Assembly: GCA_013399305.1 (NCBI GenBank)
Contig: VXAI01000091.1
Location: 1-64,000, forward strand
Reading direction: 5' to 3'
Length of the DNA: 64,000 bases
Origin: Rostratula benghalensis
Taxonomy: Eukaryota; Chordata; Aves; Charadriiformes; Rostratulidae
Part shown: in pieces, positions 1 to 15,100 of the stretch
How the letters are laid out: every line of letters starts with the position of its first letter
Position numbering within the stretch: position 1 is the first letter of the stretch
Program-made: the position numbers and the translations under genes
The notes under the pieces: generated by a model
The model's database searches: none
What the model was told of the DNA's origin: nothing
The model's input: only the letters and a program-made list of their open reading frames with translations

Positions 1-34
1 TCCTTGTTACAAACCTATTGCAGCTTTTGTTTAC

Positions 35-139
35 CTGAACCCTCTGGAAGGAGACCAGATCGACAGAACCAGATGACCACTTGCACATAGAGAGAAATGA
101 GGCCAGTTACCACTTGCTTATTTGTCAGGGCTGCAAAAC
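35..139 (-). CDS. AHCTF1: AHCTF1 exon 16 (last exon in window)
   Basis: 105 bases, acceptor with a 16-17 T tract then CAG|G, donor TTCAG|GTAAAC. It encodes [20 protein letters not shown] and [12 protein letters not shown], corresponding to human FVVSHL..YAQVVLWF..SGLLPEG. It ends with one base of a codon, so the next exon lies to the left of the window. Confidence 0.93.
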
Positions 140-3100
140 CTGAAAAAAAAAAAAAAAAAGGCATAAAATGATTTATGTTATGCAAGTCCTTTCATTTTCA
201 CAAAGCTCTCTTCATCCTACTAAACAGAAAGTCTAAAAATAACACGATAGAAATCTTTGTCTTTGCATTTTTCACACTATATCACCTTCCTGTTTGAAGA
301 AAAAACCTACAATCATCATCAAAGCAAAAAGCAACCCCTACAAAGCACCAGATTCAGTAACAGTTTAAAAAAAATAAATAAACCTGGAACTATTACACAC
401 AGTCAGGAATGACGCATTTGGTTTTCACGTAGCAGAGATTTTTACGACAGCAAAGGGATAGCCTTTTCTTTGCTCAATAGGTCAAGAACAATTTCTAATA
501 TAAAAAGCTATAGAAACTCAAGTAACTTACTTGGCCAGTTACTCATTTACACTTCCTTCACACTGTTGAGGGGTCTGCAACACAATGTCTGCACGCAATT
601 ATAAATTGCAAGCTAACAATTAAAAGGAATAATTTTCAGCATTACCACATTTGGTTGCAGGAGTTTCAACCCAGCTGCCTACACAGATTCCTGCTGAACG
701 TAGCCCCCCCTTGCACAAACTCCACAACAAACTGTTGCCCTGATTGCGATGCATACTGAGTGGTGGTCCCAACTTCTCGGATGCAAGCCCCTTCTCCCAG
801 ATAATTTGTGACTGTCTTCCAAGCCTCAAGCTCTTGTTGTCACAATTACAACCCAAGTGTAACTCCATATCTTAATAAAACATGCCAAAGACTTTGCAGC
901 ACTACTACAAACCTTTTTGAGTCAGCTCTTGGGCTTCTGTTAGGAAACAGCTTAGGACCGTGCTGAGGTTGCTCAAAAGCAACTGGCAGTGCTGAAGAGA
1001 CCGTAATGTCTGCGGGTCAATGAAGTTGCAGGAGCCATCAAACAGTGGAACACCTTTTCAAGAATCAATATTACATCGTTAGCCAACAGAGCAATTTCAG
1101 AGCATCAAAGCATAATTAAAAGAACCACGTGCAACATCACACAGTGGCAAATGACTGAAGGAGCTCAGTCAGAAAGAATGACTTCATGTTTGCAGAATGA
1201 CCGCACTAGTACTCACATATCTGGTCAAATTCGTCTTTTGTGGAGATCACTTTGTTCCATGTCCACTCAAGAACAAACCTTAAACTAGCAGCAGAACTGG
1301 GCTGCTCTTTAAAAAAGAGAGAACAAAGAAACAACGAATCAACAATTTCAAGCTAAAAAAATACATCACGTAAAACCAACGTTAGAAGCGTTACCTTCAG
1401 ATGTCCAATGTTTAATGCATCCAGTCAGAAATTCTAGAGAACCTGTCTGCACAGCAGCTGACAATACCGCTTCCAACTGCTCCTCCTAAACACAACACAA
1501 AAACTGAAATGAGAATTCTTGCCTACTTTTAACATCTCGACCATCAACACCAAATGTTCATTTCTAACTGTTCAGGCATCGCAAAGTCAACCAGCACACA
1601 TGCCACTATTTCCACCTTCTCTGTCTTCATTCAAGCCACAGGCTGCACCGCTCCTTGCTCTGAGGAACACATTAAACTTCTCCCCTGACATTTCAACACA
1701 CTGAAGGTTCATTCTAATCCTGACTTGCATGCCTCTGCAATTTAGGCTTCATGTACTGAGTTCCAACTATTTCCACTAACTTCCTCTGCTAATATCCGTC
1801 AAGCATTTTCCCCTTTGAGGCAAAATCACCATGTTCAAAGTGATTCCTGCACATTAGAATACACATGTGATATTTCCATCTTTTCCTGAAAACTGGTTCC
1901 CAACAAGGAAACACACCAAGTGACACAGTGGCAAACAACACTGCAAACCAAGATTCCTGACCCTACTTCTGAAATTTGTCTTGCTCACAATTCAAAACAA
2001 ATCCCTGCTCAAAAGCAAAAGTCTTCCAGTGATACAGTCACAATTCAGGAAAGGTTATTAAAGAATGTCTTGACTTCCCTAGTAATTTCCAAATGGGAGT
2101 TGACATCACAGTGTCTACATCAGGCTTGCAAAAAAAAACCAAAACCAACAACAAGCCATGGGCTAAGTCAGCTAACCAAGATTATTTGAGCTACCACCGT
2201 GCACAAGTGCTAACGCCCCAACGCACTTCCACAAATCTGGTGAAGAATCCAGGACACAGGAAGATGTGGGCAGTGGGAAGGCTGCTCTCCCCTTCCTACT
2301 GATTGCTCCACTGTAGGATGACCAGCCAGATGATCCTTTAGCTTAGGTGCTTCCAGGGAAAAGATGCTAAAGGCTCCAGCTCTCACAAAACTCTGCAGAG
2401 CTGATGAGAGAGAAGGGCTGGCACATTGCAAATGGAAAACCTCTGACAGCGGGGAGTGAAGTCACGGTGGTGGGATAGAGCAGAGAGAAGGCAGTCAGTG
2501 TCGTGAGCTAAAGGCGATTAAGGTGTTGCAGCTTCTACAGGGAAGTCTAGGAGGAGTGACTTGGGCCACTGTAGCACAAGGCAAAGTCTACAGAGGTGAA
2601 GATCTGCTTTGAGACGCTGCAGAAAAGCCGACCGATGAAGGGAAACTGAGGGGAAGCGGTGATGAAGTTGCCAGGTGGAGCCCAAAAGAGGAATCCCTGG
2701 AATCCCTCTTCCCTGGAAGCAAATCATCAGGGATGGTGCAGCAAGCTGCAATAGCTTACATCTGAGTGAAACACCCCCATCCTCAGCTACTGCCCTGAAC
2801 CAAGTGTATGAGAAACAATTGGGAATGAAGGTTGCTCTCGGGGAAAGGTGCTTTATGTTGCACATGACCAGCACTGATGCACGCTTCCTTGTGCATCATC
2901 TGTGGCACAGAATTAAGAGACAGGTCTCTAAAGACACAACTACTACCACACATAATACTAGGGCCCTTCCCAAACTCAGTACTTTGGATCTAAGGTTATG
3001 ATTACTTCTGCTAACTGAGGTATTTCAATGCAGCTTGTAAATAACACAAAAAATGGATTATTGTGTTTTGTAGCCTCTCCGGCCCTGCCAGACCAGATGG

Positions 3101-6100
3101 ACAGATCTCCCCCTTCACTCCCTGGTATGCACTCACCTGACTCAGACTGGATGGCTGGGTGTCAACTAGTCTTGGAGACAGCAAGCCAGCTGCAAGACAC
3201 CTAGTGTAGCTATCATGAATGGCTTCACATATTGAAGGACCAGATTTCTTCAAAAAATTCAAGGTCTGAAACATCAATCAAAAACAACAACTCAAGACAA
3301 CATTGGTATTCGCTAAGAGGAATAATCTAAATTTTCACTTAAAATGTCAGACAGCCTGCATCAGTGAGATGCTTTAGGCTAGCAATTTCAGTGAGCGTTA
3401 CTACAAGAGTCTTAAAGACAGCAGTCAAACTAACAGTTACTGTTTAAAAACATCCCATCAAACAGAATACCAGCCCTTGCAATGCTGACTTAAGTCTTTT
3501 CTAGCCTCTGTGCATACACAGGCCTTTCACTTTCCCTGAACACTGACACAAATTACACTCCAGGTAGGCTAAACACGCAACTTCAAATCATGCTTTGGGA
3601 GATCCTGCCTATGCTTGCTCACGTGGAAGCTGATTCATGTTGGAAATATTTAAGGGAGCTGAAACTTCATTCAGAATTATTTGTCACAATCTGTACAGTG
3701 GCTTGGAAGTTACAATTTGGCCAAGTTTGGGAGAAAAAAAGATTTCACTTCTCAAACAGTTCAGTTGTTTGTCTCCACTCTGCCCTCCTTCTTCAAGTTG
3801 ATGGGTGATCAAAACTCTAACTCAAGGCTGTGAAGGCAATTTGACTGGGGGGTAACAAAGAAGTAACAGCTTTCCCAAGAGGAGACCTAGAACCACTTGC
3901 ATAAAATTGCCAACAGGACACAACTGCAATTGGGTGCGCCTGTGGAAGGGCAGGATGAGCACCAAACGGTCTCTGACACTAAAAGGAGTGCAACAGAAAA
4001 GTCTGAAAAGGTCCATCTCTTGCTATTCTCCACAGAGTTACAGTAAAAGATCACCTCCTTCTGGAAGCCGGTGCAAGTCATGTGAACGACTCCGGAGTTC
4101 AGCAAGCACGTAGCATCTGCAGAAACAATGAACATTTGACAGCCTCCCAGACACTCACAGTTACGTCATGACCAGTTTACACGTCTTAAATAGCAGTCTC
4201 TGGAAAGGTACAACTGAGCACCTTGAGCTTCAGTTCACACAGAACGGAGGTGGACGGGACCTCTGGAGATCATCTAGTTTAAGCCCCCTGCCAGAGCAGG
4301 CCAACTTAGAGCAGGCTGCACAGGAACTTGTCTAGGCAGGTTTTCAACATCTCCAGAGACAGAGATTCCACCACTCTGGGCAGCCTGTTCCAGAGCTCTG
4401 CCACCCTCAAAGTAAAGAAGTTCCTCCTCATGTTTAGAGGGAACTTTCTATGTTCTAGTTTGTGCCCGTTACCTCTTCTCCTGCCACTGGGCCCCTCGTC
4501 TTGACACCCACCCAGACCAGAGGCAGGGGGAGAGTGGGTTTCTTTTGTTTTGGCTTTTGAGTGGCAAACTATGAATGAGCAAGAGAACCAAAAAATGGCA
4601 TCTAACCTCATTTGAAGAGGATGACTCCCAAAGGCAGTGCAATACCTACCAAAATTATAGGTGCTTGGATTAAAAAACTGCTCGGGTGGTGGATAGGAAG
4701 GAGGAACTCCACGACTGAGACTCCGCTCATGTACCAGAATATCCAAAAGGAGCTTCGGAGAAGTCATGTTTATTACAGTATCCAGTGACCACAGTGCAAA
4801 GTAGGGGCAATCATGAAGGAATTCTTCTGGCCTGGAAGAAAACAAGCTCGTAAGCTAAACATCAACATTCAAATGAATTATTGGCAGGGATATTGAAAAC
4901 AACTTAAGAAAGATCTACCTCAGGGAATCTGGCATTTGAGCGTGATACCAGCGATTAATGTCAAACACACCCAAGTAAGTAGATGGTGCTTCCTGACCAT
5001 ATGTATTCATTTGCCAACTGAAGACTGAGACACTGGTGTCAGGAGATATTACTGCAAAAGACAAGACATGGCTTCGTATTTGTATTCATAGACAAGACAA
5101 TAGATGGGATATTATTAAAACACCACTTTCTTTCTTGGCTCAATTCTGTTCTGTCACTCGTGAAACACAACACTTACGCAGAGGAATTAAAAAGAACTGA
5201 GGAAGAGCAAACATCTCTGTGATGGGTTTCATACTGCCCCTTCTTCTTGTTCAAATTCTATCAGTTCTAAGCCAAATTAAATACACAGTTATCAGCTAAT
5301 TAAGTTCTTCATACATAAAGAGTTGGTCAAGACATGTAGCAAGATGAATACTTTAAAAAACAAAACATGCCAGAGTCACATACACCACTACTTGTAGAAA
5401 ACATGCAAATAACTGTCACATACACACATGTTCACACAGCTGGCATTGGTCATTTCCACCTCCAACTCAGTTACAGGTTTTTAGAATAGCTCCTTTCCAG
5501 CACATTCAGAATGGAAGAACATAATTACCACACCAGATAAAGAAATAACCAAGCCCAACAAACCGAAAATCGGAAGAAAGATTTTGACATTGACGTTCTC
5601 AATGTTATATTTCACTTCTCTCAGTCAGTGCAACACTTGTCTTTGTTAGGGAGAACACATTCTCCAGATGTAAGTAAAGTATGTGGTGTGTCATTTACCC
5701 TACTAGTGCAAGGACAAAGATGACTGTTTGGCAACTGTTTCTGTTCAATTCATCATTACTGTTGAGGGATCCTCATACACTTCACAACGTTTAATTGTGA
5801 GTTCCTGTGCTATTTCAAGTTTTGTCAGCTGCTGAAGCGGCTTTGAAGATATCATTATTTTTATTATTTATAAGACAGCTGCATTGCTAGCCTCAACCCA
5901 CATCCAACAGAAGCTCGTGTTAAAGCTTTGCTTTAAGAACTTTTAGGATTAGGAACCTATTATGTTTAGAGAGGAAAAACCAGACAGGTGGATCTTAAAA
6001 CCATTTAGGCTGGAAAAAAACTTTAAGACCATCGAGTCCAACCATCAACCTAACAGTGCTAAGTCCACCACTAAACCACGTCCCTAAGCACCACATCTAC

Positions 6101-9100
6101 ACATTTTTTAAAACCTCCAGGGATGCCCACTTCCCTAGCCACTGTTGCAAAGCTTAAGAACCCTTTTTGTGTAGGCATATTTCCCTATATTCAATCTAAA
6201 CCCTCCCCTGGCACACCTTGAGACTGCTTCCTCTTGTTCTACTGCTTGATACTTGGGAGAAGAAACTGACCCTCACCTCACTACAACCTCCTTTCAATTC
6301 ACGATGCTGTTGGCTGCCTTGGTCACCAGGCCACACTTGTTGGCTCCCATTCAGACAGCTCTCCACCAACACACCCAGGTTCTTTTCCACCAGGCAGCTT
6401 TCCAGCCACTCTTCCTCAAGCCTGTACCACTCCACGGGGCTGTTATAACCCAAGAGCAGGACCTGGCACTTGGCCTTCTTGAATCTCATACCACTGGGCC
6501 TTGGTCCATCAATCCAGCCTGTCCACATCACTCTGCAGAGCCTTTCTAACATCCAGCAGATAGATCAGTGCTCCCAGCCACCTCGCGCTTGCCTGCAAAT
6601 TTCCTGAGAGTGCCCTCCGTCCCCTTGTCCAGATCATTGATCAAGATACTGAAGAGAACTGGCCCCGATACGGAGCCCTGGGGAACCCAGCTCCTGACAG
6701 GCCACCATCTGGGTGCAGATGCAGACATAGGTTTGAAGGAGAGAAAACAATTCAGGTCCCACCCCTAAGCAATGGAGAGAAAGATCTTTTCTTCAATGGT
6801 GACAGCTGGAGGAATAAGTTGATGGAACAGCATTGTACAGATGACCCCACCACACATTGCTACAGCATGCCAGCAAGCACAAAAGAAAACACATTTCTCT
6901 TCTTCAAGAATTCCCACGTAATTTTAATTCCTAATTATTTTTCTCTTTAAATGACCCAAACAATCGATCTATGTAGATATTTAAGACTTTCAGGCTGCGA
7001 GGACAGAACAGCATTCATTGCTTAGATTCCAAACCCACTTATTTCAGAACCACCCAATGCGGACATCAGAACAAACCTTCATTTATGCCATCTTCTCTGT
7101 CAGCATGGTTGCGAAATTTTTCAACGGTCTGGCAGCTGATTAATTTAGTATTCCTGGTCTGGCCTCTCAGGGGAAAGACTCCACCCGTGAGATCTAAGCT
7201 GTACCTTTCATCACAGTATTCCAAACCCTGGGGGGAAAAAATAAAAGAAGAGAACAAAGGTCATTTTGAGGTAAAAACATGTATTACAGTCAGATATATG
7301 GAGGAAGGTCTATATCTAATATAATATTATATTGTATATTTTGCGTGAGCATATTTCTGATGGTAAAAAGAAACTACATCTGACACACAAGAGAATTAAG
7401 TGTCAAATCCTAACAGGTAAGTCTGGCTGCAAAGGCTTTGCATTTTTTCAAAACTTAGAATTTCCCTAACATTACTCAGATCTGAAATAATGTAACACAC
7501 ATGCATACAAAGCTCTTCACTCCATGTCTTGAGCACAGAACTGATACAGTTAGAGTAGTCCAGGCACTAGAGTAGCTGAAGCTCTGCCAAGAGGTATTAT
7601 TTACAGGCACACCACCACACTGAACACACATCCCTCTCCAGCAACTACGAGAACTTCGCACTGATGAACAATCTTCTTGCAAACCACGTACAGCAAAAAG
7701 GAAGAGATAAGATTTCTCTTAATGGTGCTGGGAAATGCTACAAATAGATATCAAGGCTGTCTCAAAAAAAAAAATCAACCTATAATTAAGAAAAAGCTTT
7801 CATTACTAAAAACACTTCTGAAGCAAAGCAGTGGACTTTACACTTCCCACAGTGGGTGAAGTACACCTAAGGAACTCCATGGTGTGGGAGATTAAGTAGT
7901 GACTTTATCAACTAGTAAAATACTAAGACAGTTTTCAAATTAAATCCACTGGTCAAACGATGATACAAAGCAGAGAGTGTGACCAAGTAGGTCAAGGTAC
8001 GTCATTCTCTCCCTCCACTCTGCACTGCTGAGGCCACAGCTGGAATACTGCATCCAGTTATGGGCTCCCCAGTTCAAGAGAAACAGAAAACTACTGGAGA
8101 GAGTCCAGCCCAGGGCAACAAAGATGACTGAGGGATTGGAGCATCTCCCTTCTGAGGGAAGGCTGAGACAGCTGGGACTCTTTAGCCTGGAGAACAGAAG
8201 GCTGAGGGGAGACCTTATTAATGCTTACAAGTATCTGAAGGGAGGGCTGAAGGAGGAGGAAACCAAACTCTTTTCAGTGGTTCCCAGTGACAGGACGAGG
8301 GGCAATTGGCACATTCAAATGTGAGGAAAAACATCTTGGCAGTGAGGCTGACAGAGCACTGCAACAGGCTGCCCAGGGGGGTGGTGGAGTCCCCTTCTCT
8401 GGGAGGGGGAACCTTCAACACCCACCTGGACGCAGTCCGGAGTCACATGCTCTAGGCAATCCTGCTTTAGCAGGGGAGTTGCACTACATGATCTCTAGAG
8501 GTCCCTTCCAGCTCTGGTAATCCCAGGATTCCGTGATCTTAGCCCTGCTAACTCAGTTGCTACTCACTTAGAAAAAATTACTCTTTTCTTCTTTTCACAC
8601 CCATGCACATCTTACCTCATACAGGACTTGTCCTGACGCCAAGCGCTTTCTGTCAGCAAATGCCAACTGCAGCAGATGTAAACTCACCACATCTCCTTCG
8701 CTGAAAAAGGGATAAAGTACGACATTTGATTACAAAGCTGCTTTACAGCCCTCACTATTGTTTTACTAGATCTGGACAGAAGCTTTCTCAAGAGTATGCT
8801 CTTGCTGAAAACAAAAACACCTCTTCCCAAAACAGCACAGGTGGCCACATGTAGCCGCTAAAATACAAAGGACAGTTTGACACCAACAGCTTCAGGGGCA
8901 AGTGCTAACCGTACTATTTGAAAGCTTTACTATGGTCTATGGACTAAAAATTATTGAAACTTTATTATTATTTAAAACAATTATTATTGAAAATAATTTT
9001 TCACAGGGAAGAGCTCTTGATCTAGGATGCATCAAAAAAAAAGCCTGGCCAGCAGGTCGAGGGAGGCGATTCTACTCCTCTCTTCTGCTTTGGTGAAACC

Positions 9101-12100
9101 CCACAGGGTACCGTGTCCAGCTTTGGAGACCTCAGCACAGGAAATGCATGGACCTATTGGAGCAGGCCCAGAGGAGGGCCATAAAGTTGAGCAGAGGAAT
9201 GGAGCACCTCTCCTATGAAGACAGGCTGAGAGACCTGGGGTTGTTCAGCCTGAAGAAGGCTCTGGGGAGACCTCATAGCAGCCTTCCAGCAAATAAAGCG
9301 GGCCTACAGGAGAGATGGGGAGGGAGCCTTTATCAGGGAGTATAGCAATAGGATGAGGAATAACAGTTTAAACTGAAAGGGGGGAAATTTGGATTAGATA
9401 TTAGGAAGAAATTATTTACTGTGAGAGTGGTGAGATGCTGGAACAGGTTGCCCAGAGATGTTGCGGATGCCGCATCCCTGGAAGCGTTCAAGCCCAGGCT
9501 GGATGGGACTTTGAGCAACCTGCTCAAAGGATGGGTAGACTGGGCGGAATATAGAGAAACTGTCCAAGCAGCCAGGAACACGATCAGGCAAGCAAAAGCC
9601 CAGACAGAACTGAATCTAGTCAGGGACATCAAAGACAATACAAAAACCTTCTGCAGATATGTCAGGGATAAAGGAAAGACCAGGGAAGTTGTGGGCCCTC
9701 TCCAGAAGGAAATGGGAGACCTGGCCACCCAGGATATGGATAAGGCTCAGCTGCCGAATGACTTTTCTGCTTCAGTCTTCACCAACAAGGGCTCTGACCG
9801 CACTGCCCAGGTCACAGAAGGCAAAATCAGGGGCTGTGAGAATAAAGAACTGCCCATTGTAGGAGAAGATCAGGTTCGAGACCACCTAAGGAACCTGGAA
9901 GTGCACAAGTTAGCTAGGTCTCTCCTCACGCCTGTTCAATCCTTCTACATTCAACACCTTCCACACCTGAGAGAAACTCCTGCACAACTAAACACCACAA
10001 ACATACAGCTGTGCATGAGCAAATATATTTTTAAAACAATAAATTAAGTCATTGCTTATATTCACCATCACTCATATTCCAAGTTTTTATTCACCTTTCC
10101 TGTGTAGACTGCACAGCCCACAAGTAGCAACAGTTGCGAGGATCATTCTCAGGCTCTTGAAAAGTGACAGCATAGACAGGAATCCTTCCTCCTTCAAGCT
10201 GAGAGTGGTACCTACAGGTTTAATAAAAAAAAAAAAAAAAAAGGAAAACAAATGAACGGAGGGGCCCTAACTTCTTGTAGAAAGGTAGAAGCATCTTCCA
10301 AGAAGAGAGCACCGTACATGCTTGTCCTCAAAGTACAGAGCTCCTATTTCCATCTCAGACAAGTCAGTCTAGGAAGCAACTACGTTTTATGCAACAGTCA
10401 ACCACAGGTGAGGGAATTACTGTCCAGCAAATGCAATGACCTCTGAGTTTATGTCCTCCTCTGCCTCAGGAGGAACATGAAGGATTATTTCAGCTGCCAA
10501 GCAAAAGATTGTTCCTGCTGTTGCAGATTACTTCCATATCAGCCTTACAATGCCACGTACCTTCTGAACAAATGGAAGACAGTGCCAAACACAAAGTACT
10601 TTCTGATTCTTGGAAAACATAAAGCGTTTTTTCTTCCAGACTTCCACGCACTTTATTCTCCACATTTCATTATTCCTCCACTGTCTATTCATGCATCCAA
10701 TAGCTTCAGGTGAGTCAGTGCAGGTCTGCTGAAGTGAATCCCTACCAGAAGTTGGTCCAATGTTTCAAGTGACATTGCTCTTGGGCAGATTTAAAACCCT
10801 CTCTTCAGTTTTCTGTTGCTTACAAATTTTTACAGGTCCCTTATTCTCACTGACAAGCGTTCCAAGCAAACGCTCATTCATGTGCATCGTTGCCTTGGAA
10901 TGGGCCAACCTCCTAGCTTGGCCAAGACTGACATGGAGGAAAGACTGTATTACTACTAATAGAGCAAACTGTCTGATTGAAATCAGCTCTATTGCATCCT
11001 ACCTGCTTGGTGTGACCCAAAGATTCATGCTTGCCACAATTCCTCACCCGCAGGCACATAAAGGAAAACAATCCTAGTCCAACAGGGAGAAGGCGGCCCC
11101 CTAAATCCAGGCATGACTTAGCAGTTACTTCAAAGGGCGACTGCTAAACATGCCAAGAGTATACTCATTGCAGACCCTGAAAAAGCTCTCTTTCCATTCA
11201 CCTACTTCCTTAAGCAAAAAACAGAGATCCCTTCACCTCTGGCCATGGCCAAGGGCAAAGGCCTACTTACTCTCTCTTCAAAGTTTTCATGTTCCACAGG
11301 GACACGTAGCCATCTGAGAAACCCACAACGAGCTGATTGCTTCTGCTTATGTAGCACAGGGTGGATGCTGCTGTTCCAGAAGGATTTTGGAGTTGAAAAC
11401 AGAGATGTCTCCCTTCTCTGATCACAGTTTCTCTTCTTAGTGGAACTTCAGCAGGATTTCTAGTGACCACTTCTAGATCTACACACACAAAACCATGCAA
11501 TGAATGAATATGTTATGCCATTTAGGCTGCCTTTTATCCACTGACATGATGACACCTATAATCAAATGCTACTGTACCAAGCAACATTCCCATTTGTGCA
11601 ATGCTTTTTTTGCTCACTCTACTTTGAAAACCAGGTGAAAGGGTTAGCTTCACAGACAAATTCTCCTACAACTCTCTAAATCGGGGGCTTGGGCCTCATG
11701 ATGGAGCTAGTTGAAGAGACACCTGCTCCCGAAGCCACTGTTGTCATAGCCAGAACAGTGTGTGCAATAGGAATACTCCTATTAGAGCCTGCCTTCATCC
11801 AAGTGCACGATTTTAGAGAAGTGACATTTGTTTTAAAATACAAGACTAAAATTTGGCCCAAGTCAATTAGCACAAGCAGAAGAACATGCCCAAAAAATTG
11901 CGTGCCCCTGACACAGCTTCCTACCAGGCACCTGCACCGACTCAGATGGCCAAATTCCTACACCTCACGGGCAAGCATCGTAGTGACAGAGGGATCTTGG
12001 TGGGAGAGGGGCATTTAGAGCATTGGGAAGAGTCAGCCACTCCCAGATTTGATCAGTTCAGGACTATTCAGAAGACAATGTCAAGCTGCCATCTGCAATT

Positions 12101-15100
12101 AATAGCCATAAATATCCGACACAAGCATCTTCCAAGTGGGATGCATACTGTTTATGGAAAAGACACAAGCTTTCTACGCTTAAATTCACAGTTAAAAACT
12201 GCAAACTCACCCGACGCTTCGATCTCATTCTGACTGCAAGATAAGTCATCCAAACAAAGGTCAACCAGAAGCAGATGGCCAATATCTGTAGCCACTGCTG
12301 CCACTCCAAAGAGCCATCGCAGACTCGGATGGAGGTGCTGAGTTCTCACGCTGGCTCCTCCGTGGTTCACTATGGGTTCTATAGCAGTTACCTAGAGGAA
12401 AACAACAAGTTAGTATTTCAGCTCTTTGACAAGCTGCATAGAAATCATCAAAAGCAAACCCACAATTAGCACATTAGAAACAGGAAAGTAAATACAAGAG
12501 CATAAGACTTAAAACCAAAGCATTGTTTCCAAGTACCTCAAGGAAAAAGAAAAAGAAAAAAAAGTCCCTCTACAAAAATCCGCTACTGCTTTCCATTGGC
12601 TACATTTCCTATAGTTACTTAACTGAATTAATTTCAACTTGAATGGTGCTTTCTATTATTATTACAGCTCACCAATTTCCATTGCCTCTTCAGGAACAAT
12701 TAACTCAAAGAGAACACAGGACATCAGTCATATGCAGGAAGCTTTATCACATTCCGGGGACTTAAGGAAGACACTAAAGAAAAGTACACCGAGTTCTCCG
12801 ACTGCTCACAGCCCACCAGCGCCGTGATACAGCCCATGCCTTCTCTGCCAAACCACTATTAGGATAGATCATGGCTCTAAGGCAGACCAGGCAGCAGCCA
12901 AGCTGCGTGGCAGACACACCGTTTCCGTGGGAAGGAGAGATGGTGAAAACAGACCTTTCAGCACGTGTTGCCCCACACCCAGCACTTGCTATCACTACAC
13001 TGCTGGGCTCTCTACTCCAGAGTTTACCTTTCACCTTGCTCACAAGAATTCTAACCTTAGAAGCAGCTAGAGTAATTCAGACAACTACAATTTCCTGGTC
13101 CAGACATCAAATTAAATTTCCAATTTTCTCTGCTACTCGAAGGACTATCCAAAGTGTTTTTATTATTCCAATTATTGTTGCTCCACACCCTGGTGACTGT
13201 CATGAGGGAAGCAGAAATACTGTATATACCTCACTGCAGAATTAGCCAAAGCTCAAGTGCTGATTTTAACATCTTTCTAAGATTATTTTCATTGTACAAC
13301 TGACTCCAAATGAATCTTTTCCCTTTTTTGCATACAGTCTTCCAAACACATTTCACAGTTTTGAAACTTCCAATTTTCCACGTAGAAGCTCCAGAAACTG
13401 CCTATTTTTACACTGTGCTATGCAATGGCTTTTCAAATTCTAGATTAATGCCAACTCATTCTGGGAATGAACGAAGAAGGCCCTTCTCAGCTCATTGAAT
13501 CTGAATGCTAACCTTCTGCCTCACACAATCCAGGAAAGCTTGTGAAAATACCCTTCAATGCTTCTGAAACATAAAACAACTATAAACCCATTTAAAAGAA
13601 CCTTGTCTTAATTCAGATTTGTTTTTACTAGAATCCTATTGAAATAATACTTCACTAACATTTTCAGTTTTCTGCTGCATTTCACATGTACATTATCCAG
13701 GGGGCAATGGGAAATGCTCAAGGGGAAAAAAAATATGCCAGAATTCAACTTTGGTTATTTCAGCTCATCCCTTTTCTCTCTCAATCAATAAACAGCTACT
13801 CTTCCACTAAAAGGCAGTCATACAGTCACTAGAAATACCCTGTCTTAGTACACTAATGGCTTGAGACCTTGGACCAGAGTTATTCTAAATAACCTCTACA
13901 AGCTTAGCTCTCCACAGAAGTTTCATCTGCTTGGTTTTACTTAACCTTACTCCCACTCACAGCTTGGAAATTAACAGTCCAACCACCAATACCTGTGTCC
14001 CACCTATGCTCATCTAACTAATCGAATGGCAAAAAGGTAGAAAGGAAAATGAAAGCAATGGACCAGACACGCTTGTCACCAACAGCATTCAAGGCATAAG
14101 AGCAGAAATTCAGATAAGCTTTGCCTACATTCCACCCAGATTCACAACCTGCATCAAACAATGGCTTGGTCATATTTTCTCTTGAAACACTTTTTTGTGG
14201 TATGGAAAAACTCCCTAATACAACTGGGAATTATAACAACATTCAGTTTCAAATCACTTCCATAGACACGGATTTGATGTGGGACACAATCCTTCTTACC
14301 CTTTTCCTATTCCCAAGTTGCTTAGCTGGCAAAATAAAACCTAACAAAGCTATGTCCTTCTTCTCAATCATAACTTATTTATTGATGATACACTTATGTC
14401 GGTGGACAGCTTTTCTTTCCAGCTAATACCCTAAGATCTATGGGGAAAAAAAAAAAACAACCAAAAAACCCAACAACAGTGGAGCAACAACCCAACTTCT
14501 GTCTCTATAAACAACCACAATACAAATTCTTACTACTAGTAAGAACACTGTGGCATCACAAATAAAGCTCCACCTGTATTCTTAGAAGTCACACCAAATC
14601 ACCTAATGCAAAGCTGGGTAAGAAATAAGTTTTTATTTGTTGTGGATTCTATGATGATAAAAGTACAGTGAATCTTGATGTTCTATAAACTTACACTGAT
14701 TCTTGGTTATGTTAAGATAATGGGGCTAGGAGACGTTACATCATTTGAGCTTATGGGTTATAGAAGACGGAACATTGCAACCATCTACCCCACTGCTGTA
14801 TCCCAACTACACAAACATTACAAAGAGCAGAGATTCAAGGCCTGCAGGTTGAAAGCCAACCTTTCAACAATCTGTCGGGCAACCCACTAAAGGCTCTTCT
14901 TTCCTCTCCTAAGTCAACAGAAAAATGTCTTCTGCTTGCTAGGCTGAGATTCATGGGAACGTGTCTAAGGCATTTACAGCACAACCGTGGAACTCTGAGA
15001 CATTTTAAAGACAGTATTTCCGACAGAAATCCAGCAATTAGGGCCCCAAAAAGGGTATTTTCAATGCCTTCTTGTGGAAGTGGAGAATCAAGTAACTGTG

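Noticed and set aside
9659..9862. Separate small genes in overlapping frames at 9.3-9.9 kb
   Set aside because: They are shadows of the CR1 open frame.
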